In this document: positions 51,247-60,377 of the stretch, in pieces
Position numbering within the stretch: the first letter of the stretch is position 1
Layout: each line of letters begins with the position of its first letter
Assembly (NCBI RefSeq): GCF_000308515.1
Contig: NZ_BAFV01000074.1
Coordinates: 1 to 64,000, forward strand
Source: Nocardia carnea NBRC 14403
GTDB lineage: Bacteria > Actinomycetota > Actinomycetes > Mycobacteriales > Mycobacteriaceae
DNA: 64,000 bases
Direction of reading: 5' to 3'
Translations under genes and position numbers: made by a program
Notes under the pieces: model-generated
What the model saw: the letters and a program-made list of their open reading frames with translations, nothing else
Databases searched by the model: none
What the model was told of the DNA's origin: nothing

Positions 51247-52080
51247 GTGAGTGCCGCGACAACTTCGACCGCTCCCGAATCGGGAACAGGTGTTTTCAGC
51301 AAGACCCGGGCCCGGATCAGCGCCCGCACCCTACGTACGGATCGATGGTGGCTACCGCCCCTGATCACCGTGATCGGGCTCGGCGCCTTCGTCGTCTACG
51401 CGACCGTCAGATCGTTCGTGCGCACCGCGTACTGGGTGCCCGACTATCACTACCTGACGCCGTTCTACTCACCCTGCCTGAGTACGTCGTGTGTGGAGGG
51501 TGCCAGCCATTTCGGCACGCCGTTCGGCGATCTCCCGATGTTCATTCCGCTCGGGTTCCTGGTGCTGCCGTTCCTGCTCGGGTTCCGGCTGACCTGCTAC
51601 TACTACCGCAAGGCCTACTACCGCTCGGTGTGGTTCTCCCCGCCGGCCTGTGCCGTGGCCGAACCCCACACGAAGTACACCGGGGAGACCCGGCTGCCGC
51701 TGATCATCCAGAACGCGCACCGCTATTTCTTCTATGCCGCGGTGATCATCTCGGTGATCAACACCTACGACGCGATCGGCGCCTTCCACGGCAAATCCGG
51801 TGGTTTCGGGATGGGCCTGGGCAGCTTGATCCTCACGGGGAACGTGATCCTGCTGTGGGCCTACACCCTGTCCTGCCACTCCTGCCGGCATATCGCGGGC
51901 GGACGGTTGAAGCATTTCTCCGCCCACCCCGTGCGCTACTGGTTCTGGACCCAGATCTCCAAGCTCAACACCAGGCATATGCAGCTGGCCTGGATCACGC
52001 TCGGCACCCTCGTACTCACCGACTTCTACGTGATGCTGGTGGCGAGCGGCACGATTTCTGATCTTCGCATCATCGACTGA
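51247..52080 (+). CDS. sdhC: Succinate dehydrogenase membrane anchor subunit (Sdh1 type)
   Basis: About 277 residues from GTG 51247 (VSAATTSTAPES). It has about five transmembrane helices: PPLITVIGLGAFVVYATV, MFIPLGFLVLPFLLGF, FFYAAVIISVINTY, ILTGNVILLWAYTL and LAWITLGTLVLTDFYVMLVA. Between them lie a Cys-containing outer loop (SPCLSTSC) and LSCHSCRHIAGG. It matches the anchor of the mycobacterial Sdh1 complex (Rv0249c type) and anchors SdhA and SdhB encoded directly downstream, passing electrons to menaquinone. Confidence 0.85.
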   Translation: MSAATTSTAPESGTGVFSKTRARISARTLRTDRWWLPPLITVIGLGAFVVYATVRSFVRTAYWVPDYHYLTPFYSPCLSTSCVEGASHFGTPFGDLPMFIPLGFLVLPFLLGFRLTCYYYRKAYYRSVWFSPPACAVAEPHTKYTGETRLPLIIQNAHRYFFYAAVIISVINTYDAIGAFHGKSGGFGMGLGSLILTGNVILLWAYTLSCHSCRHIAGGRLKHFSAHPVRYWFWTQISKLNTRHMQLAWITLGTLVLTDFYVMLVASGTISDLRIID

Positions 52081-52095
52081 GGAGTTTGGACGGCT

Positions 52096-54057
52096 ATGCC
52101 CGAAGTGGAACGGCACACCTACGACGTGGTCGTGATCGGTGCCGGAGGTGCCGGACTACGCGCTGTGATCGAGGCCCGCGAACACGGCCTTTCGGTGGCG
52201 GTCGTATGCAAATCGCTGTTCGGTAAAGCACATACCGTGATGGCCGAGGGCGGCTGCGCCGCGGCCATGGGAAACGCCAACGAGAAGGACAGCTGGCAAA
52301 CCCATTTCCGCGACACCATGCGCGGCGGGAAGTTCCTGAACAACTGGCGGATGGCCGAACTACATGCGCTGGAAGCCCCGGATCGCGTCTGGGAGCTGGA
52401 AACCTATGGCGCCCTGTTCGACCGGACCGCCGACGGCCGGATCAGTCAGCGCAACTTCGGTGGCCACACCTATCCACGGCTGGCCCATGTCGGCGACCGG
52501 ACGGGTCTCGAACTGATCCGCACCATGCAGCAGAAGATCGTTTCGCTGCAGCAGGAGGATTATGCCGAAACCGGTGACTACGAGGCGCGGATCAAGGTCT
52601 TTGCCGAATGCACCATCACCGATCTGCTGAAGGACGGCGACCGGATCAGCGGCGCTTTCGGCTACTGGCGTGAATCCGGGCGTTTCATCCTGTTCGAAAC
52701 CCCGGCGGTGGTACTGGCCACGGGCGGTATCGGCAAGTCCTACAAAGTCACCTCGAACTCCTGGGAATACACCGGTGACGGGCATGCGCTGGCCCTGCGC
52801 GCCGGTGCGCGGCTGATCAATATGGAGTTCCTGCAGTTCCATCCCACCGGGATGGTCTGGCCCCCCAGTGTTAAGGGCATCCTGGTCACCGAGGGGGTGC
52901 GCGGGGACGGCGGGGTGTTGAAGAACACCGAGGGCAAACGGTTCATGTTCGACTACATTCCCGCGGTCTTCAAAGGCCAGTACGCCGAAACCGAGGAAGA
53001 GGCCGACCAGTGGTTGCGCGATAACGATTCGGCCCGCCGCACCCCTGATCTGCTCCCCCGCGACGAAGTGGCGCGGGCGATCAACGAGGAGGTGAAAGCC
53101 GGCCGGGGCACCCCGCACGGCGGTGTCTACCTCGATATCGCCTCCCGGCTGACCCCCGAGGAGATCACCCGCCGGCTGCCGTCCATGCACCACCAGTTCA
53201 AGGAACTGGCGGATGTGGACATCACGAAGGAACCCATGGAGGTAGGCCCGACCTGCCATTACGTCATGGGCGGTATCGAGGTCGACCCGGATACCGGAGC
53301 GGCGCACGTACCGGGTCTGTTCGCCGCCGGAGAATGCTCCGGGGGAATGCACGGCTCGAACCGGCTCGGCGGCAACTCGCTGTCGGATCTGCTGGTGTTC
53401 GGCCGCCGGGCAGGGCTCGGCGCGGCCGAATACGTCCGGCAGCTGCCCGCCCGGCCGGCGATATCGGAGACCGATATCGCGGCCGCCGCGGATATCGCGC
53501 TCGCCCCGTTCGATCCGCCGGAAGGCGGTTCGGGCGAGAACCCCTACACCTTGCACACCGATATGCAGCAGACCATGAACGATCTGGTCGGCATCATCCG
53601 CAAGGAGCAGGAGGTCCGCGAGGCGATCGACCGGCTCGACGGGCTGCGCGAGCGGTTCGCCCACGTCACCATCGAAGGGCACCGGCAGTTCAATCCGGGC
53701 TGGCATCTCGCCCTCGATATGCGCAATATGCTGCTGGTCAGCCGATGCGTGGCAGAAGCCGCGCTCCTGCGCACCGAGAGCCGCGGCGGCCATACCCGCG
53801 ACGACTATCCGGGCATGGACCCACAGTGGCGCAACAAACTGCTGGTCTGCGCGATCGACGGCGAATCGGCCGTAACCGGTGTCCCCGACATCTCGGTGAC
53901 CGAACGCGAACAAACGCCGATGCGGCCCGAACTGCTGGCCCTGTTCGATCTCGGGGAGCTGGAGAAGTACTACGCCCCGGACGAACTCGCCGGACATCCG
54001 GCGGCCCAGGCCGGTTCGGCCGCACCGGGCCGCGAAACGAAGACCGAGGAGGCGTGA
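52096..54057 (+). CDS. sdhA: Succinate dehydrogenase flavoprotein subunit
   Basis: A 653-residue flavoprotein oxidising succinate to fumarate. The FAD dinucleotide motif VVVIGAGGAGLRAVIEA opens the protein. KAHTVMAEGGCAAAMGN carries the His expected to bind FAD covalently, and the active-site regions include LQFHPTGM, EGVRGDGG, TCHYVMGG and SNRLGGNSL. The C-terminus is long and Glu-rich. AGGAG precedes ATG 52096, 15 nt after sdhC. Strongly like mycobacterial Rv0248c. Confidence 0.95.
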   Translation: MPEVERHTYDVVVIGAGGAGLRAVIEAREHGLSVAVVCKSLFGKAHTVMAEGGCAAAMGNANEKDSWQTHFRDTMRGGKFLNNWRMAELHALEAPDRVWELETYGALFDRTADGRISQRNFGGHTYPRLAHVGDRTGLELIRTMQQKIVSLQQEDYAETGDYEARIKVFAECTITDLLKDGDRISGAFGYWRESGRFILFETPAVVLATGGIGKSYKVTSNSWEYTGDGHALALRAGARLINMEFLQFHPTGMVWPPSVKGILVTEGVRGDGGVLKNTEGKRFMFDYIPAVFKGQYAETEEEADQWLRDNDSARRTPDLLPRDEVARAINEEVKAGRGTPHGGVYLDIASRLTPEEITRRLPSMHHQFKELADVDITKEPMEVGPTCHYVMGGIEVDPDTGAAHVPGLFAAGECSGGMHGSNRLGGNSLSDLLVFGRRAGLGAAEYVRQLPARPAISETDIAAAADIALAPFDPPEGGSGENPYTLHTDMQQTMNDLVGIIRKEQEVREAIDRLDGLRERFAHVTIEGHRQFNPGWHLALDMRNMLLVSRCVAEAALLRTESRGGHTRDDYPGMDPQWRNKLLVCAIDGESAVTGVPDISVTEREQTPMRPELLALFDLGELEKYYAPDELAGHPAAQAGSAAPGRETKTEEA

Positions 54058-54061
54058 GGCG

Positions 54062-54808
54062 ATGAGTTACGACGCCCAGTTCCGCGTATGGCGCGGCGAT
54101 TCCGAGACCGGGGAGCTCCAGGATTACACGGTGCCGGTGAACGAGGGCGAGGTGGTTCTCGACATCATTCATCGACTGCAGGCGACACAGACGCCCGATC
54201 TAGCTGTCCGGTGGAACTGTAAGGCCGGGAAATGTGGGTCGTGTTCGGCCGAAGTGAACGGCCGGCCACGCCTGCTGTGCATGACCCGGATGTCCACCTT
54301 CACACCCGAAGACGTCGTCACTGTGACACCGCTGCGGACCTTCCCGGTGATCCGCGATCTGGTGACCGATGTGTCCTACAACTACGAAAAGGCGCGGGAG
54401 ATCCCGTCTTTCACGCCGCCGGCGGATCTGAAACCGGGCGAGTACCGGATGCAGCAGGTGGATATCGCGCGGTCACAGGAATTCCGCAAATGCATCGAAT
54501 GCTTCCTCTGCCAGAACACCTGCCATGTGGTCCGTGACCACGACGAGAACAAGGAATCGTTCGCCGGGCCGCGGTATCTGATGCGGATCGCGGAGCTGGA
54601 GATGCATCCGCTCGATGTGGCCGACCGCCGCGACGAGGCGCAGGAGCAGCACGGTCTGGGCTACTGCAACATCACCAAATGCTGCACCGAGGTGTGCCCG
54701 GAGCACATCAAGATCACCGACAATGCGTTGATTCCGATGAAGGAACGGGTCGCCGATCGCAAGTACGACCCGATCGTCTGGCTCGGCAACAAACTGTTCC
54801 GCCGCTGA
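54062..54808 (+). CDS. sdhB: Succinate dehydrogenase iron-sulfur subunit
   Basis: A 248-residue Fe-S protein. The N-terminal plant-type ferredoxin domain has CKAGKCGSC and a later LLC for the [2Fe-2S] cluster. The C-terminal domain has CIECFLCQNTC and CCTEVCP for the other two clusters. It starts 4 nt after sdhA with GAGGAGG in the sdhA 3' end, so it is coupled to it. It completes the Sdh1 operon and ends at the hairpin at 54841. Confidence 0.95.
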   Translation: MSYDAQFRVWRGDSETGELQDYTVPVNEGEVVLDIIHRLQATQTPDLAVRWNCKAGKCGSCSAEVNGRPRLLCMTRMSTFTPEDVVTVTPLRTFPVIRDLVTDVSYNYEKAREIPSFTPPADLKPGEYRMQQVDIARSQEFRKCIECFLCQNTCHVVRDHDENKESFAGPRYLMRIAELEMHPLDVADRRDEAQEQHGLGYCNITKCCTEVCPEHIKITDNALIPMKERVADRKYDPIVWLGNKLFRR

Positions 54809-54840
54809 GCAGATACGCGGCGACAGCGTTCACGGCCGAA

Positions 54841-54872
54841 CGGGTGTGGTCACAGCATCGTGACCACACCCG
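54841..54872. terminator. Terminator hairpin overlapping the end of a small ORF
   Basis: A perfect 13-bp stem (CGGGTGTGGTCAC with GTGACCACACCCG) and a 6-nt loop, 32 nt after sdhB. It includes the last codons and stop of the convergent 65-residue gene, so it probably ends transcripts from both sides. Confidence 0.75.
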
Positions 54873-55047
54873 TGGCCACCAAAGCCACGAGCACACCGAC
54901 GAACAGTGCCGATAGCACCGATCCGGTGAGTACGAACACCCCCACCGCGGCCGCCGCGAAGAGCAGCCCGACGATCAGCCACGCCACACCGTCGCTGGGC
55001 CCCAACTTGCGCAGCCGAGGATGGGAATTCTTGATCCCTCGGTCCAC
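54850..55047 (-). CDS. Small two-helix membrane protein
   Basis: A 65-residue protein from GTG 55047, with a basic N-terminus and two hydrophobic helices (VAWLIVGLLFAAAAVGVFVL and ALFVGVLVALVATGVVTML) that nearly fill the chain. The family is unknown to me. Codon use is normal, and its 3' end doubles as a terminator stem, so the sequence there is under two constraints. Confidence 0.6.
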   Translation of the reverse strand: MDRGIKNSHPRLRKLGPSDGVAWLIVGLLFAAAAVGVFVLTGSVLSALFVGVLVALVATGVVTML

Positions 55048-55128
55048 ATATCGTTGTCTACCCGTTATACGACCTGGTAAACCCGCCGTGACCGGGTTGT
55101 AGCGGACGATCGCAGGGGGCGGGCCGGA

Positions 55129-55356
55129 TCACGGACGATCGAATTCGCCATCCCGTACGCCGGCCGTGAAGGCCGCCCACTCACCCGGGGTGAAGACCAG
55201 CACCGGACCGTCGGGATTCTTTCCGTCCCGCATCCCCACATGACCGTCGGCGAGCATCGCGATCTCGACACTGTGCGAGCCGGGCGCACCGTCCGGGGGG
55301 CTGCTCAGCCATTCGGCGCCGGAAAGATCCACCTTCGTACCGTTGTCGACGCTCAT
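55129..55356 (-). CDS. DUF397 domain protein
   Basis: A 75-residue DUF397 protein: the sequence WLSSPPDGAPGSHSVEIAML, GMRDGKNPDGPVLVFTPGEWAAFTAGVRDGEFD is typical. In actinobacteria these usually sit beside a helix-turn-helix (XRE) regulator and help control differentiation; no such partner is adjacent here. GGAGGAGAAC lies just upstream of ATG 55356. Confidence 0.9.
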   Translation of the reverse strand: MSVDNGTKVDLSGAEWLSSPPDGAPGSHSVEIAMLADGHVGMRDGKNPDGPVLVFTPGEWAAFTAGVRDGEFDRP

Positions 55357-55628
55357 TCGGGTTCTCCTCCATCAGCCGCAATATGTTCCGTCGAGGGGCG
55401 GCGCCGCCCACGCCGGCACCGAGCGCGATGCTACGCGCACGGGCGGCCACACCGGGCCGGATACCGGTGGTGTACCGGTGCAATGCGAATTCGATGCGTG
55501 CAAAACCACCGAAAATCACCCGTTCCGGACGCTTCTCGGCCTATGGTGAGCTGTTGGTCGTATGTGCACACCCGGAAACCCACCGCGGACAACAGGATCG
55601 CCGCGGGTTGACAAGGAGGTCGTGTGTG

Positions 55629-55829
55629 ATGCGGTTGAATCTGAGTACCCAGATCCCGACCCTGCTCGACTGCGGGGACGATCCGGGAGACATGACCGCC
55701 GAACAAGCTCATTCGGCAATGCAACTGCACCTGGACTGCACCGTAGATATGTGCCGGGTACGCCGCCGGGCCCGGGCGACACTCGTGGATTCCGGCCGCT
55801 GCGTACTGGACAACCGCGCACTCCAATAG
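55629..55829 (+). CDS. Small Cys-containing protein of unknown function
   Basis: A 66-residue protein from ATG 55629 with a near-perfect AAGGAGGT ribosome site. It is hydrophilic, with three cysteines (LLDCGDD, LDCTVDMCRV) and a basic RVRRRARATL stretch, ending DSGRCVLDNRALQ. I recall similar short actinobacterial proteins, without known function. A GC-rich hairpin lies 44 nt downstream. Confidence 0.65.
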   Translation: MRLNLSTQIPTLLDCGDDPGDMTAEQAHSAMQLHLDCTVDMCRVRRRARATLVDSGRCVLDNRALQ

Positions 55830-55872
55830 GTCGCCGCAGCCCGCGACGCCGCCCTCGCCGAGGCCCAACCCC

Positions 55873-55891
55873 GCGCCGCCGGAGGCGGCGC
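55873..55891 (+). terminator. Short GC-rich hairpin
   Basis: GCGCCGCC-GGA-GGCGGCGC, a perfect 8-bp stem with a 3-nt loop, between the small gene at 55629 and the convergent AlkA-like gene. Confidence 0.45.
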
Positions 55892-55903
55892 CATAAACAC
55901 AGC

Positions 55904-56851
55904 TCAGCGTCGGCTGTGGTCGGTGACCGGAGCGCGTGGGCCGAATCGCGGTTTCCGGGCCTGACCGCTGACCTCCAGTAACCGGATCGTCCGGTAGCGA
56001 TGCGGACGCACCGGCTCGAGGAAATCGACCATCTCGGCATCGTCGATATCCCGGCCGAGCAGGGTCCAGCCCACCACCGATGCCAGGTGGTAGTCGCCCA
56101 CCGACAGGGCGTCGGCGTCACCGAACGCACGCTGTGCGGTTTCCGCGGCTGTCCATTCCCCTATACCCGGGATGGTCCGCAATTTGCGGGCGGCTTCCGC
56201 CGGCGGGAGTGCCGCCGTACGCTCCAGCGAATCGGCCACCCGTGCGGCCCGCACGATGGTCTGCCAGCGCTGCGGCCCCACATTGGCCCGGTGATAGCTC
56301 CACGAGGGTATGCGCGCCCAGGTCGCGGCGTCCGGCGGAACCCGCATCCCCTCCGGTGCGGGGCCGGGGGCCGGCTCACCGAAACGATGCACCAGGGCCC
56401 GCCACGCGGCATGCGACGACACGATGGTGACCTTCTGCTCCAGGATCGCCGGAACGAGAGCCTCGAACACCCGCCCGGTGCGCAGCATGCGCAAACCCGG
56501 ATTCCGCTGATGAGCGGCGGCGATCGTGGGATGGACGGGCACGAAATCGTCCACGTTCTCGTCCAGGCAGAACATCGACTCGAGCTGGTCCAGAAATTCC
56601 GCGGCGCCCGCGCCCCAGGCATCCGCCGTGATGGTGTGGGGTGCGGTCTGGGTCAGCCGGTAGGTCACGGGGCCGGTCGGCATCCGCGATACCCGCCAGT
56701 GCGCACCGTCACTGTCGATCTGATGACAGGGGTCGGCGGGCCCGCGGCGTAGCGGCGCCAGGGTGTGCGCGAGGTGGATGGGCCCACCGGCGGTCAGCAC
56801 GCGGGTGGTTCGCGCGGACTCGGCCGGGGATCCTGTGGATCGAGGAGGCAC
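55904..56851 (-). CDS. DNA-3-methyladenine glycosylase (AlkA-like)
   Basis: A 315-residue HhH-GPD glycosylase that removes alkylated bases in base-excision repair. The helix-hairpin-helix LRTIPGIGEWTAAETAQRAFG is followed by the catalytic Asp in ALSVGDYHLAS. An AlkA-type N-terminal beta domain precedes it. GTG 56851 is the longest start; an internal ATG is possible. It stands alone, without ada or alkB nearby. Confidence 0.88.
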   Translation of the reverse strand: MPPRSTGSPAESARTTRVLTAGGPIHLAHTLAPLRRGPADPCHQIDSDGAHWRVSRMPTGPVTYRLTQTAPHTITADAWGAGAAEFLDQLESMFCLDENVDDFVPVHPTIAAAHQRNPGLRMLRTGRVFEALVPAILEQKVTIVSSHAAWRALVHRFGEPAPGPAPEGMRVPPDAATWARIPSWSYHRANVGPQRWQTIVRAARVADSLERTAALPPAEAARKLRTIPGIGEWTAAETAQRAFGDADALSVGDYHLASVVGWTLLGRDIDDAEMVDFLEPVRPHRYRTIRLLEVSGQARKPRFGPRAPVTDHSRR

Positions 56852-56998
56852 CCCGCCATTGTGCCCGCAAAACAGAGAACACCGTGCCCGCCGAAACGAG
56901 AACCCGGTCGTTTCCTTCCGCGGTAACGGTGGTGGTTTGCGAGACGATATGACCCGAGTTGAGCAAATATGTGGCTGCCGCCACGATTGGAGGGTTTC

Positions 56999-57103
56999 AT
57001 GATCACCGAGGCACTCAATTGGCTGCTCGATCTATGGGGCAGCGTCTTCGCCGGTAGTTCCGGTTACGAAATCCAGCCGGGCACTCTGCCGTCCGGAAGC
57101 TGA
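56999..57103 (+). CDS. Candidate 34-residue microprotein
   Basis: ATG 56999 follows GGAGGG by 4 nt and opens a 34-codon frame: an amphipathic helix (MITEALNWLLDLWGSVF) and a polar Gly/Ser/Pro tail ending TLPSGS. A hairpin terminator begins 10 nt after the stop. It is too short for standard gene finders. Ribosome site, frame and terminator together make it credible, but there is no known family. Confidence 0.5.
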   Translation: MITEALNWLLDLWGSVFAGSSGYEIQPGTLPSGS

Positions 57104-57112
57104 TCTCCGACA

Positions 57113-57145
57113 GTGGGTGGCCGGGCCCGCTACCCGGTCACCCAC
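57113..57145. terminator. Terminator between the microprotein and the GlcD/GlcF gene
   Basis: A 13-bp stem with one mismatch (GTGGGTGGCCGGG with CCCGGTCACCCAC) and a 7-nt loop. It can serve the microprotein transcript and the convergent oxidoreductase gene. Confidence 0.7.
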
Positions 57146-57176
57146 ACACTCGGCCCAGCGCATCGATACCGTGAAA

Positions 57177-59984
57177 TCACCAGTGGTCCAAAAGGATTTG
57201 TGCAAGATGCCGACCGCGGCCTGCAGCCAGCTGAGCGGCCTGTGTACGACATGAGAAGCCGTCGGCCACGAACACGGCGTCAGCGGGTGCGCTTGCCAGT
57301 GCCGGTAGCAATCCGTTTCCGGCCACCGATACCGAAATTTCGTAGTGGCCCTGCTGCATTCCGAAGTTACCGGCAAGTCCGCAGCAGCCTGCGATTTCGG
57401 TCACATCCAGACCCATCTGGGCAAATATCTGGCGATCCGGTTCGAAGCCCAGCACGGAATAGTGATGACAGTGCGGTTGCACCACGATCGTCCGCTCGGG
57501 GCGGCTGGGTGGAGACCAGTCCGGTTGCGCCAGCAAGAACTCGGCCAGGGTTCGCACGGCGGCAGCGACCGGGCGGGCGCGGGCGTCGTCGGGGAGCAGC
57601 TCCGGTAGGTCGGCGCGCAGCGCGGCCGTGCACGACGGTTCGAGGCCGATCACGAGACCGCCCCCGCCGACATGGGCGTCGAGCTGGTCGAGGGTCCGCC
57701 GTAGCCGGGCCCGTGCCCCGTCCAGTTGCCCGGTGCTGATCCAGGTCAGCCCGCAGCACACCTGCCGCTCGGGTAGTACGACCCGATACCCCAGCGAGTT
57801 CAGCAGGGTTACGGCGGCCTGCGCGATCTGGGGGTCGAATGCATTGGTGAAGGTATCGACCCAGAGCATCACGGTCCCCGCTTCCGGGGCTCGCACCTGC
57901 TGTTGCGACGATCCCTTTCGCCATATCCGCCGGAACGGGCGAGCGGCCAGCTCCGGCGCCGCACGCCGCGGATCGGCGCCCGCCGCGCGCAGACCCCAGC
58001 GGCGCAACGGCCCCACCCGGCCCCCGGCGTTCACCAGACGCGGTAGGCGAGTCGCTCCGGCGAGCCAGCGCGGGAGCATGCCCAGCGAGTAGTGGTCGCG
58101 CGGGCGGAGACGGCGCCGGTAGCGGCGGTACAGGGTCTCGGATTTGTAGGTCGCCATATCGACGCCGGCCGGGCAGTCGGAACCGCAGGCCCGGCAGGAC
58201 AGGCACAGGTCCAGAGATTCGGCCACCGCAGGCGCGGACCAGTCCAGTTCGCCCCGGACCACCTCCTGCAGCACACGGGCTCGCCCCCGGGTGGTGTCCT
58301 TCTCGTCGGCCGTCGCCAGATAGGACGGGCACATGAAGCCGCCGGCAGCGCCCGTATCGGCCCGGCATTTGCCCACCCCCACACAGCGATGCACCGCGGT
58401 GGACAGGTCACCACCGTCGCGGTCGAACGCGAAACCACCGGCCGATACCACCGGGCCCAGCCCGCGCAGCCGGAGATCGGCGTCCAGCGGCCGGGGCTGT
58501 ACCAGCACTCCCGGATTGAGGACACCCGCCGGATCGAACAGCGCCTTGAAACCGGCGAAAACGGCGCGGACCTCGGGCGAGTACATGATCTCCAGCAGTT
58601 CCGAACGGGCCCGGCCGTCGCCGTGCTCACCGCTCAGCGAACCGCCGTGACGCACGACCAGATGTGCCGCATCGGTCAGGAAAGCACGGAAGCGGGCGGG
58701 CGCGCCGGCGATGGGCAGATCCAGCCGCACATGCATACAACCGTCGCCGATATGCCCGTAGAGCAAACCGTCGACCTTGTGCTCCCGCGTCAGCTCCTCG
58801 AAATCCCGCAGGTAGGCGCCGAGGCGAGCAGGTGGCACGGCGGCATCTTCCCAACCGGGCCAGGCGGGCTGCCCGTCGCGGGTACGCCCGGCCAGACCGG
58901 CGCCGTCGGCGCGGATCCGCCACAGCGCCGCGGCCGCGCCGGGGTCGTCGATGATACGGCTGTCGAGGGCACCGGCCGCCCGGCACAACAAATCGGCCGC
59001 TGCTCGGGCGGCCATCCGGCTCTCGCCCGCCAATTCGACGAACAACCAGCCCTGGCCGCGCGGGAGGTCCGGTACGCGCCGGCCGTGGGCACGCACCATA
59101 TCGACCAGGCGCGCATCGATACCCTCCACCGCCACCGGCCCCACCGAGACCACCGCGGCGATATCGTCGGCCGCGGTCGCCAGGCCCTCGTAACCGAGCA
59201 CCACGAGCAGGGTCGCGGCGGGTATCGGCACCAATTCGACTTCGGCTTCCAGCAGCACACCGCAGGTGCCCTCGGTGCCGACGAAGGCACCGGCGACCGA
59301 ACTACCCCGCTCCGGAAGCAGATACTCCAGGCCGTAACCGGAGGCCTGGCGGTCGAAGCGGCCGAGATCGGTGCGCAGAACCGCGAGCGAAGCGGCGGTG
59401 AATTCGGGTAATCCGGGGACGGCGCCCAATTCGCCGGCAAGCCTGCGCTCGGTGCCGGTGCCGTCGAGAATCCGCAGTTCGCGAACCTGATCAGAGGTCC
59501 GCCCCCAGGCGATGGCATGCGGTCCGCAGGCGTTGTTGCCGATCATCCCGCCGAGGGTGCAGCGATCCTGTGTGGACGGATCCGGACCGAACCGCAACCC
59601 GTGCGCACGGGCCCGGCGCTGCAGATCGGCCAGCACCACGCCGGGCTGCACCCGTGCGGTGCGGCGTTGCAGATCGATCCCGGCGATACCGTTCATGTAC
59701 CTGCTGAAATCACAGACGATTCCGGACCCCACCGCATTACCGGCCACGGAAGTACCGCCGCCGCGCGAGGTGAAGGGCACACCTTCGGAGCGGGCGATTT
59801 CCAGCGCCGCCGCCACATCGGCGTCCTCGCGCGGGAACACGACGACCTCCGGCAGCACCCGGTAGTTCGATGCATCCGAGGAGTACTCCACCCGGCGGCG
59901 ATGAGAGGTATCCACCGCCTCTGCACCGATCCGGGCACGCAGCTCCCGCGCGAGCGCATCCCGCCGCCTGTCGTGGTCGGTCAC
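57177..59984 (-). CDS. FAD-linked oxidase fused to Fe-S reductase (GlcD-GlcF / D-lactate dehydrogenase type)
   Basis: A 935-residue fusion. Residues 1-480 form the vanillyl-alcohol-oxidase-type FAD domain (VPFTSRGGGTSVAGNAVG, DPSTQDRCTLGGMIGNNACG) and its C-terminal cap (HIGDGCMHVR, SGEHGDGRARSE). A ferredoxin-like part follows (GVGKCR, MCPSY, CLSCRACGSDCPAGVD). The C-terminal CCG domains (CCGLTWIS, CCGLAGNFG) close the protein. Such enzymes oxidise D-lactate, glycolate or other 2-hydroxyacids and feed electrons to the membrane quinone pool; the substrate is not determined. It is monocistronic. Confidence 0.9.
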   Translation of the reverse strand: MTDHDRRRDALARELRARIGAEAVDTSHRRRVEYSSDASNYRVLPEVVVFPREDADVAAALEIARSEGVPFTSRGGGTSVAGNAVGSGIVCDFSRYMNGIAGIDLQRRTARVQPGVVLADLQRRARAHGLRFGPDPSTQDRCTLGGMIGNNACGPHAIAWGRTSDQVRELRILDGTGTERRLAGELGAVPGLPEFTAASLAVLRTDLGRFDRQASGYGLEYLLPERGSSVAGAFVGTEGTCGVLLEAEVELVPIPAATLLVVLGYEGLATAADDIAAVVSVGPVAVEGIDARLVDMVRAHGRRVPDLPRGQGWLFVELAGESRMAARAAADLLCRAAGALDSRIIDDPGAAAALWRIRADGAGLAGRTRDGQPAWPGWEDAAVPPARLGAYLRDFEELTREHKVDGLLYGHIGDGCMHVRLDLPIAGAPARFRAFLTDAAHLVVRHGGSLSGEHGDGRARSELLEIMYSPEVRAVFAGFKALFDPAGVLNPGVLVQPRPLDADLRLRGLGPVVSAGGFAFDRDGGDLSTAVHRCVGVGKCRADTGAAGGFMCPSYLATADEKDTTRGRARVLQEVVRGELDWSAPAVAESLDLCLSCRACGSDCPAGVDMATYKSETLYRRYRRRLRPRDHYSLGMLPRWLAGATRLPRLVNAGGRVGPLRRWGLRAAGADPRRAAPELAARPFRRIWRKGSSQQQVRAPEAGTVMLWVDTFTNAFDPQIAQAAVTLLNSLGYRVVLPERQVCCGLTWISTGQLDGARARLRRTLDQLDAHVGGGGLVIGLEPSCTAALRADLPELLPDDARARPVAAAVRTLAEFLLAQPDWSPPSRPERTIVVQPHCHHYSVLGFEPDRQIFAQMGLDVTEIAGCCGLAGNFGMQQGHYEISVSVAGNGLLPALASAPADAVFVADGFSCRTQAAQLAAGRGRHLAQILLDHW

Positions 59985-60377
59985 GACGACCAGCCTAGGC
60001 GCACCTCCGGTTCCGTTCCGGTCTCGCGCGTCGATATTCCGGCCCCGAACCTGCCCTGCGCGGACGTCACGTCGGTGCCGGAAACCCGGTCCGGACCGGT
60101 CGCGAACCCACGTCCGTTCCGGGCGTCGTGCAGACGCGAGAGCACATCTCGGGGTTCCGGCCGGCGCAGGCGTCGGCAGCCAACCCGGGCCGCATGACAG
60201 CTCGAGCCGAGCCCGGCGTTCCCCGGATTCCCCGGCGCCTCGCTCGCGGTTCCGCGTTCGGTCCGAGTCGGCTCGACCGCCGGACTCGGGCTACGGGTTC
60301 GGGCGTACCTGGCCAGGAGCGAGACACGCCGGTCGGGCCGAGCGCCCGGTATGTCCCGACTGCAGGCACGATGCGGA
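59985..60377. other. 393-bp gap without a supported gene
   Basis: This lies upstream of the GlcD/GlcF gene and downstream of the thioesterase gene. Open frames here have no ribosome site or family similarity. No striking repeat or hairpin is seen. Confidence 0.5.
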
